DNA from: Fusobacteriaceae bacterium | GTDB taxonomy: Bacteria > Fusobacteriota > Fusobacteriia > Fusobacteriales > Fusobacteriaceae | Length of the DNA stretch: 18,664 bases | Assembly: GCA_016938425.1 (NCBI GenBank) | Contig: JAFGUR010000134.1 | Location: 1 to 18,664, forward strand | Direction of reading: 5' to 3' | Translations under genes and position numbers: made by a program | Part shown: positions 13,794 to 18,664 of the stretch, one piece after another | Layout: every line of letters begins with the position of its first letter | Position numbering within the stretch: position 1 is the stretch's first letter | Notes under the pieces: model-generated | Databases searched by the model: none | What the model saw: only the letters and a program-made list of their open reading frames with translations | Told to the model about the DNA's origin: nothing

Positions 13794-14714
13794 GTGAAAA
13801 CAGAAAGATTAATTGCAATAATTATGATATTAATGGAACAGAAAAAAATTACTGCGACTAAATTGGCAGAGATGTTTAATGTTACAAAAAGAACTATTTA
13901 TAGAGATATTGACGCGATAAACTTAGCTGGAATTCCTATTGTTACGACTAATGGATCAAATGGTGGAATTAGTATTATGGAGAACTATAAAGTAGACAAA
14001 AATCTCTTTACTACAAACGATTTAATAAATTTAATTTTTGGATTAAATAGCATATCAATATTATTACCTAATTCTAATCTTAAAAATACAATAGGTAAAA
14101 TTAAAAGCCTTATTCCAAAAGACTATTTAGAAACTTTAGAAGCTCAATTAAGTTATATGAAAATAGATTATACACCTTGGACCGTAGATAGATTATTTTT
14201 TAGAAATTTAGAAAAAATTAAAGAATCTATTAAGGGAAAAAATATTATATCATTTAATTACTTTGATGAAATGAAGCAAAAATATACATATGAAGTGGAA
14301 CCATATAGACTATTTTTTAGAAATGGTGATTGGTATCTTCAAGGATTCTGCTTAGATAGTAACAATTTTAATATTTTTGATTTATCAAATATTTTTTCTC
14401 TAGAAATTTTAAACAAAAAATTTATTTTGAGAGAAAATGATTTTTCTTATTCTAATTTTCATTTAGAAAATAAGGACATAGTAGAATTTATAATTATAAA
14501 AATAGATGAATCCCTGTATGATTTTATCTGTGAGCTTTGTGGTAAAGAAAGTATTATTTCAAAAGAAAAAGATAAGTATATAGTTAACTTTCCTTTTTCT
14601 TATATAGACCGCCTTTTTAATTTTGGGATTAAGTGTGAAATAATTCAACCTGAAAACATAAGACTTGAATATATAGAAAAATTAAAAAATATTCTAAAGA
14701 TTTACGAAGAATAA
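13794..14714 (+). CDS. WYL-domain HTH transcriptional regulator (YafY/DeoR-like)
   Basis: This 306-residue protein has an N-terminal winged helix-turn-helix at about 3-60 (KITATKLAEMFNVTKRTIYRDI) typical of HTH_11 regulators, and a C-terminal WYL domain with EPYRLFFRNGDWYLQGFC around 169-186. WYL domains bind small ligands or nucleic acids and tune DNA binding. The start is GTG 13794, with AGGAGG (13783-13788) 5 bases upstream; the ATG at 13792 is followed immediately by TGA. It is divergent from the metallo-hydrolase/nitroreductase pair, with a palindrome over its own promoter, so it probably controls itself and that operon. Whether it represses or activates cannot be seen. Confidence 0.87.
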   Translation: MKTERLIAIIMILMEQKKITATKLAEMFNVTKRTIYRDIDAINLAGIPIVTTNGSNGGISIMENYKVDKNLFTTNDLINLIFGLNSISILLPNSNLKNTIGKIKSLIPKDYLETLEAQLSYMKIDYTPWTVDRLFFRNLEKIKESIKGKNIISFNYFDEMKQKYTYEVEPYRLFFRNGDWYLQGFCLDSNNFNIFDLSNIFSLEILNKKFILRENDFSYSNFHLENKDIVEFIIIKIDESLYDFICELCGKESIISKEKDKYIVNFPFSYIDRLFNFGIKCEIIQPENIRLEYIEKLKNILKIYEE

Positions 14715-14791
14715 GTTTGAAGTTTCAGAAAAAATAATTTTTTTACGATAAATGAAATAAGAAACTAAGAATTAGAAAGGAAAAGTTTAAT

Positions 14792-15436
14792 ATGAAAATA
14801 ATAGATTTGACACATTTAATTTCAAGTGAAATGTCAGTTTATCCAGGAACAGAAAAGCCAAAATTAGAAGTGGCAACAACATATGAAAAGCATGGTTTTA
14901 AAGAAACATTACTTACATTTTACTCACATACAGGAACTCACATGGATGCACCTTCTCATATATTTTCTGGGAAAAAAGAGTTAGATGAATTTGAGATAGA
15001 AGCTTTTATAGGAAAAGGTTTTGTAGTAGATTGTAGCATGTTAAAAGAAGGAGAGAAAATAGAATATAGTCATATCATTAAAAATAAAAATGAAATAGAT
15101 AATGCAGAATTTATATTATTTTATACAGGTTGGGCTAAGTATTGGGGTACAGAAAAATATTTTGGAGATTATCCATATATTTCAGATGAAGTTGTAGATT
15201 ATTTATTAGAAAATAATAAAAAAGGTGTAGGCTTTGATGTGATTGGAATAGATCCAATTTATGATGAAAATTTAAAAATTCATAAAAAGCTTTTTTCAAC
15301 TAAAAATATGGTAATAATAGAAAATTTGACAAATCTTGATAAATTAGTTAATAAAAATTTTAATTTTATAGCATTACCTTTAAAATATAAAAGTTCAGAC
15401 GGAGCACCAGTTAGAGCCATTGCTATGATAGATTAG
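14792..15436 (+). CDS. Cyclase-family (kynurenine formamidase-like) metal-dependent hydrolase
   Basis: This 214-residue protein has the family signature H46-T-G-T-H50-x-D52-A-P-x-H56, whose His and Asp residues bind the metal. Other family features are the N-terminal IDLTHLISSEMSVYPG, GFDVIGIDP near 148-156, IIENLTNL near 175-182 with the Glu common in the family, and SDGAPVRAIA at the end. Members hydrolyse N-formylkynurenine, isatin or related amides and lactams. No other tryptophan-degradation gene is nearby, so the substrate is open. AGAAAGGA precedes ATG 14792. It has a 77-base gap from the regulator gene and no clear terminator between, so read-through is possible. Confidence 0.85.
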   Translation: MKIIDLTHLISSEMSVYPGTEKPKLEVATTYEKHGFKETLLTFYSHTGTHMDAPSHIFSGKKELDEFEIEAFIGKGFVVDCSMLKEGEKIEYSHIIKNKNEIDNAEFILFYTGWAKYWGTEKYFGDYPYISDEVVDYLLENNKKGVGFDVIGIDPIYDENLKIHKKLFSTKNMVIIENLTNLDKLVNKNFNFIALPLKYKSSDGAPVRAIAMID

Positions 15437-15450
15437 AAATTTTTATACTC

Positions 15451-15479
15451 TTGAAATTTAGTTTTGATTGTAGTAACAT
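15451..15479 (+). promoter_or_regulatory. Candidate promoter of ddl
   Basis: TTGAAA (15451-15456), 17 bases, TAACAT (15474-15479): 5/6 and 4/6 matches. The left arm of the inverted repeat at 15457-15506 lies within the spacer. Confidence 0.45.
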
Positions 15480-15506
15480 AAAATAGTGCTTTATATCAAA
15501 ACTAAA
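15457..15506. repeat. Inverted repeat upstream of ddl
   Basis: TTTAGTTTTGAT (15457-15468) and ATCAAAACTAAA (15495-15506) are perfect 12-base inverted repeats separated by 26 bases. The right arm ends 5 bases before the GAGGGG ribosome binding site. It could be a two-site operator or an RNA hairpin controlling translation of the ligase. Confidence 0.7.
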
Positions 15507-15521
15507 ATTGAGGGGATTCAA

Positions 15522-16613
15522 ATGGATAAGAAAATTCGTGTAGGAATTATTTTTGGTGGGAAATCGGCAGAACATGAAGTAGCATTACAATCAGCAAAGA
15601 ATGTAATTGATGCAATAAATAAAGATAAGTATGAAATTACTTTAATTGGTATAGATAAAGAGGGGAGATGGCAGCTAAATGATAGAAGTCACTATCTTTT
15701 AAACGAGCAAAACCCAAAATTGATATCTTTAAATAAAACAGAAAATGAAGTAGCCTTAATTCCCGGAGATAATAAATTTTTAGATACTTTTGGAAATAGA
15801 AAGTTAGAAACATTAGATGTAATTTTTCCAATAATACATGGGACAAATGGAGAAGATGGAACAATTCAAGGAATGTTAAAACTTGCAGGAATTCCTTTTG
15901 TAGGGGCAGATGTACTTGGTTCTGCAATAGGAATGGATAAAGATGTTGCAAAACGTTTGCTAAAAGAAGCAGGAATACCTATAGCTGACTTTGTGACAGT
16001 AAAAAAATATGAGTTGGGTAAATTAGATTTTGAAATGGTAGAAGAAAAATTAAAATATCCTATGTTTATAAAACCAGCAAATGCAGGTTCTTCAGTTGGA
16101 GTAAGTAAGGCTTCAAATAGAAAAGAGTTAATAGAAGGTTTGGAGAAGGCGTTTTTATATGACTATAAAGTGTTGGTAGAAGAGTTTATAAAAGGAAGAG
16201 AAGTGGAATGTGCAATTTTAGGGAATGAAAATCCAATTGCCTCAGCAATAGGAGAAATAATTCCAACACATGATTTTTATTCCTATGAAGCAAAGTATAT
16301 TGATGAAAAAGGTGCTTTATTAGAAATACCTGCTAAAATTGATAGTGAGGTAGTAAAAAAATTACAAGAAATAGCTATTGAAACTTATAAAACTCTTTGT
16401 TGTGAAGGAATGGCAAGAGTAGATTTCTTTTTAACAGAAGATGGGAAAGCAATAATTAACGAAATAAATACTATTCCTGGATTTACAAAAATATCAATGT
16501 ATCCAAAATTATGGGAAGTAAGGGGATTATCCTATGAAAAACTTATTGATAGGCTAATAGAATTAGCAATTGAAAGAAATGAAAGAAATTCAAAATTGAA
16601 AAATAGTTTTTAG
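15522..16613 (+). CDS. ddl: D-alanine--D-alanine ligase
   Basis: This 363-residue ATP-grasp enzyme joins two D-alanines for peptidoglycan precursor synthesis in the cytoplasm. Signatures: GIIFGGKSAEHEVALQSA (8-25), HGTNGEDG (106-113), KPANAGSSVGVS (184-195, ATP-binding loop), FYSYEAKY (252-259) and INEINTIPGFTKISMYP (312-328, Mg-binding Glu/Asn). In the omega loop EAKY keeps the Tyr (Y259) linked to D-Ala rather than D-lactate as second substrate. The frame opens further upstream with a GTG at 15486, but GAGGGG (15510-15515) sits 6 bases before ATG 15522 and the homology begins there, so the short start is preferred. It is monocistronic, apart from mur genes, and preceded by a long inverted repeat. 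Confidence 0.95.
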   Translation: MDKKIRVGIIFGGKSAEHEVALQSAKNVIDAINKDKYEITLIGIDKEGRWQLNDRSHYLLNEQNPKLISLNKTENEVALIPGDNKFLDTFGNRKLETLDVIFPIIHGTNGEDGTIQGMLKLAGIPFVGADVLGSAIGMDKDVAKRLLKEAGIPIADFVTVKKYELGKLDFEMVEEKLKYPMFIKPANAGSSVGVSKASNRKELIEGLEKAFLYDYKVLVEEFIKGREVECAILGNENPIASAIGEIIPTHDFYSYEAKYIDEKGALLEIPAKIDSEVVKKLQEIAIETYKTLCCEGMARVDFFLTEDGKAIINEINTIPGFTKISMYPKLWEVRGLSYEKLIDRLIELAIERNERNSKLKNSF

Positions 16614-16663
16614 CTTGTTTACTTATAGAAAGCTATAAAATCTTAATGAATTAGTATAAATTG

Positions 16664-16687
16664 AAATGTGGTAGAGCCACCTTTCTT
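16664..16687 (+). terminator. Weak hairpin after ddl, possible terminator
   Basis: AAA-T-GTGG, loop TAGAG, CCAC-C-TTTCTT (16664-16687). The core is only 4 G-C/U-A pairs with a mismatch before an A/U extension. It may end ddl transcripts or sit in the leader of the WD40 gene. Confidence 0.3.
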
Positions 16688-16713
16688 AAAAATTATTTTT
16701 ATGAGAGGAATTT

Positions 16714-17652
16714 ATGAAAAAAATACTAGTATTATTAATGTTGTTATCTTTTAATGCTTTTTCAGCTTATAATTATGAAAAACTTTTAGAAGGGCACAAA
16801 GATGAAGTAACAGCACTTATTTATAGTCCTAATGGTAAATATATAATAAGTGGAAGTAGAGATGAAACAGTGAAAATGTGGGATGTTAGTACAAGAAAAA
16901 ATTTAAAAACTTTTATAGGACATAAGGGAACTATTAATTCGTTAAGCTATAGCTATGATGGGAAATATATAGCAAGTGGGAGTGAAGATAAGACTATTTA
17001 TATTTGGAATGTAAAAACAGGGAAATTGTTTAAAAGCTTAATTGGACATGAAAGTGAAGTTATAGCAGTAAAGTTTAATCCAAGAAAAAATGAATTAGCA
17101 AGCTTAAGTGTAGATAATCAAGTAATAATTTGGGATGTGAAAACAGGAAAAAAATTACTCAAATTAGAAGGCGAAAAAGGAGTTATAACGTCTATATCTT
17201 ATTCTCCAAATGGTAAAGAGTTGGCAAGTGCAGGAATAAATGAACCAATAAAAATTTGGAATATTGAATTAGGAATTTTAAAGAAAATAAAGACAATAGT
17301 AAAAGATTTTCAAGGAAGCTATATAGATTATAGTCAAAATGGGACAAATATAGTTATTGGAAACAGTAAAATAATAAGAATTATAGACGTAAGTAATGGA
17401 AAAGAACTTAAAAAATTCGATAAAATGGATAGTAGTATAGTCAATGTTTCTTATAGTCCAAAAAATGAATATTTATTAATAGGAACAGGCACAACAGTTC
17501 AAATTATTAATTTAAAATCTGGGGTAGAAGTAACAAGATTGATAGGTAGCAATGCTTTATTTAGCCCTATGGAAAATACTCTGGCAATTTCTCAGGGTGA
17601 AAACATTAAAATTATAGATTTTAATTATTTGTTAAATCAAATTTTAAAATAA
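16714..17652 (+). CDS. Exported WD40-repeat beta-propeller protein
   Basis: This 312-residue protein begins with a signal peptide: MKK, a hydrophobic stretch ILVLLMLLSF and a likely cleavage after FSA (18/19). The rest is about seven blades of roughly 42 residues (about 25-66, 67-108, 109-150, 151-191, 192-232, 233-274, 275-312). The first three have canonical GH...D..V..WDV patterns (GHKDEVTAL, GHKGTINSL, GHESEVIAV; MWDV, IWNV, IWDV), while the last three are degenerate. It is probably a periplasmic or surface scaffold for protein contacts; there is no lipobox Cys, so it is not a lipoprotein. No partner is encoded nearby. AGAGGA precedes ATG 16714. The two best blades are alike enough to suggest internal duplication. 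Confidence 0.87.
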   Translation: MKKILVLLMLLSFNAFSAYNYEKLLEGHKDEVTALIYSPNGKYIISGSRDETVKMWDVSTRKNLKTFIGHKGTINSLSYSYDGKYIASGSEDKTIYIWNVKTGKLFKSLIGHESEVIAVKFNPRKNELASLSVDNQVIIWDVKTGKKLLKLEGEKGVITSISYSPNGKELASAGINEPIKIWNIELGILKKIKTIVKDFQGSYIDYSQNGTNIVIGNSKIIRIIDVSNGKELKKFDKMDSSIVNVSYSPKNEYLLIGTGTTVQIINLKSGVEVTRLIGSNALFSPMENTLAISQGENIKIIDFNYLLNQILK

Positions 17653-17701
17653 CGTTGTTTAAGAGTAGAAGAGAATTAATATATAGAAGTGTACATAGAT
17701 G

Positions 17702-17721
17702 TAAATATTTTTCAATATTTA
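17702..17721. repeat. A/U-only hairpin in the WD40-phosphatase gap
   Basis: TAAATATT (17702-17709), loop TTTC, AATATTTA (17714-17721). The stem is perfect but has no G-C pairs, so it is a poor terminator; chance is possible in such AT-rich DNA. Confidence 0.3.
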
Positions 17722-17741
17722 TAGAAAATTAAGTATCGATA

Positions 17742-17779
17742 TTTAAAGTTTTTTATATGGCCTAGTAGTTACAAATTAA
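17742..17779 (+). repeat. Second copy of the right end of the 7134-7287 element
   Basis: TTTAAAG (17742-17748) followed after a T-run by ATATGGCCTAGTAGTTACA and AATTAA (17755-17779). The same order occurs at 7257-7293, with 23 of the last 25 bases identical. Both copies lie just upstream of a ribosome binding site and start codon. No left end or GC-rich core is seen here, so this is either a decayed copy or an independent regulatory box. Confidence 0.6.
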
Positions 17780-17795
17780 ATTTGAAAGGATAAAA

Positions 17796-18365
17796 ATGAA
17801 AAAAACATTTTATTTAATGCGTCATGGACAAACATTGTTTAATCTTAGAAACAGAATTCAAGGAGCATGTGATTCACCTTTGACAGAATTGGGGATAAAA
17901 CAGGCAAAAACAGTTTCAGAATATTTTAAAGATATTCCTTTAGATTATGCTTATTCTTCAACGCAAGAAAGAGCAGTAGATACTTTAGAATTAGTAATTC
18001 AAAATAAAGTTCCTTACGAAAGATTAAAAGGATTGAAAGAAATGAATTTTGGCGTTTTTGAAGGGGAAAGTGAAGATTTAAAACCACCAAGAGAAGAGTA
18101 CGAAACATTTTTTAAAGCTTTTGGAGGAGAATCATTAACAGAAGTTAGAGAAAGAATGGTAAAAACTTGCACAGAAATTATGGAAAAAGAGGGGAATAAC
18201 ACAGTTTTAGCAGTATCACATGCAGGAGCTTGTGTAAACTTTTTATCTCACTGGCAAGATCCTTCAGAAATAATGAAAAAAGGATTAACAAATTGTATAA
18301 TTTTTAAGTATGAATATGAAAATGGTAAATTTGATTTAGTAGACGTTATTAGACATGAATTTTAA
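17796..18365 (+). CDS. Histidine phosphatase (phosphoglycerate mutase-like) family protein
   Basis: This 189-residue protein has LMRHGQT at 7-13, with H10 as the phospho-accepting His and R9 in the phosphate pocket. R59 in TQERAVDT, E82 in LKEMNFGVFEG (the acid) and H142 in AVSHAGA complete the active site. At this length it is a broad-specificity small phosphatase of the GpmB/CobC type rather than a full phosphoglycerate mutase. The substrate is unknown; it is cytoplasmic. AAAGGA lies before ATG 17796. The 143-base upstream gap carries the repeat copy at 17742-17779. A strong terminator follows at once. Confidence 0.88.
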   Translation: MKKTFYLMRHGQTLFNLRNRIQGACDSPLTELGIKQAKTVSEYFKDIPLDYAYSSTQERAVDTLELVIQNKVPYERLKGLKEMNFGVFEGESEDLKPPREEYETFFKAFGGESLTEVRERMVKTCTEIMEKEGNNTVLAVSHAGACVNFLSHWQDPSEIMKKGLTNCIIFKYEYENGKFDLVDVIRHEF

Positions 18366-18370
18366 TAAAC

Positions 18371-18407
18371 AAAAAAGAGTTGGAAATATTTTTCCGACTT
18401 TTTTTTG
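18371..18407. terminator. Rho-independent terminator after the phosphatase gene
   Basis: AAAAAAGAGTTGGAAA (18371-18386), loop TATT, TTTCCGACTTTTTTTT (18391-18406), with two G-U pairs. A- and T-runs on both sides make it usable from either strand. Confidence 0.8.
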
Positions 18408-18450
18408 TTAGATACTAATAAATTAGAGTATGTTTTAAAACATTTAAAAT

Positions 18451-18639
18451 TTATAAAGTTTTTTTTAATGTTCTAAAAGATTTAAACTCGACTAGTGATA
18501 AATTCACCTGATAAGGTAATAAATTATACTCATTCAATTTAAGATTATTTGGATTTTCTAAAGGAGCAAAATAATATAAAAATCTTACATTTTTTTTAAA
18601 AATAAATTTAACTTTTTTAAAGTCAATAGTTATATATTT
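18451..18639 (-). pseudogene. Start-less minus-strand reading frame, possible gene remnant
   Basis: On the minus strand an open frame of 62 codons ends at TAA (18453-18451) and is bounded upstream by TGA (18642-18640). It has no ATG and no ribosome binding site. Its second half (LYYFAPLENPNNLKLNEYN, then LLPYQVNLSLVEFKSF) reads like folded protein, with Pro, Glu, Gln and Val in a normal mix, while the first half is Lys/Phe/Ile-rich like random AT-rich DNA. It could be the C-terminal end of a decayed or frameshifted gene that converges on the terminator at 18371-18407, or chance. The family is not recognised. The rest of 18408-18664 shows no other feature. Confidence 0.25.
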
Positions 18640-18664
18640 TCAATAAACTTTAATTATTTAATTA

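Noticed and set aside
15486..15521. Upstream GTG as start of ddl
   Set aside because: It would add 12 residues unlike Ddl proteins, overlaps the inverted repeat, and GAGGGG is correctly spaced for ATG 15522.
17653..17741. Full second copy of the 7134-7287 element
   Set aside because: Searched for the left terminal repeat and the GC-rich core upstream of 17742; neither is present.
18430..18443. Palindrome ATGTTTTAAAACAT as operator or terminator
   Set aside because: No G-C core and no nearby start codon; such A/T palindromes are expected by chance in this composition.
1..18664. CRISPR arrays, tRNA or rRNA genes, complete insertion sequences, phage genes
   Set aside because: No regularly spaced repeats, cloverleaf folds, transposase or integrase motifs were seen anywhere in the window.

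Overview
The window is strongly AT-rich, with short intergenic gaps, good AAGGAG-type ribosome binding sites and U-run terminators. Base composition and gene repertoire fit a low-GC anaerobe. I favour a Fusobacterium-like member of the Fusobacteriota, with Clostridia as the alternative; no rRNA or other taxonomic marker is present, so this is inference.

Region 1 (1-283) is the C-terminal end of a small NTF2/SnoaL-like protein that begins before the window, followed by a terminator. Region 2 (408-8315) is the main accessory block. Five tightly packed, partly overlapping genes encode an extended NAD-dependent reductase/epimerase, a classical short-chain dehydrogenase, a lactonase-like metallo-beta-lactamase-fold hydrolase, a CoF-synthetase/PaaK-like adenylate-forming enzyme and a 957-residue acyltransferase/condensation-adenylation-carrier protein (NRPS-like). 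After a 154-bp GC-rich structured element comes a KAS III-type ketoacyl synthase with an intact Cys-His-Asn triad. Together they look like a small secondary-metabolite cluster that activates an acyl and/or amino acid unit, joins it on a carrier domain, makes a C-C bond and reduces the product. The product cannot be named from sequence. I see no phosphopantetheinyl transferase, thioesterase domain, transporter or regulator in the window.

Region 3 (8351-9581) holds a GNAT acetyltransferase (minus strand) divergent from a small P-loop kinase-like ATPase. Region 4 (9735-12426) has two methyl-accepting-chemotaxis-type signalling proteins, one membrane-bound with a periplasmic sensor and one small and soluble, each with its own terminator. 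Region 5 (12488-14714) is a divergent unit: a nitroreductase and an ODP-type metallo-hydrolase on the minus strand, and a WYL-domain regulator on the plus strand whose strong promoter overlaps a near-perfect TGACAC/GTGTCA palindrome. Region 6 (14792-18365) carries a cyclase-family (kynurenine-formamidase-like) hydrolase, D-Ala-D-Ala ligase behind a long inverted repeat, an exported seven-blade WD40 protein and a histidine phosphatase. The last 299 bases hold a terminator and a start-less minus-strand reading frame that may be the end of a decayed gene.

The most notable signals are the six-gene cluster and the TIR-bounded, hairpin-rich element at 7134-7287, whose right end recurs at 17742-17779.
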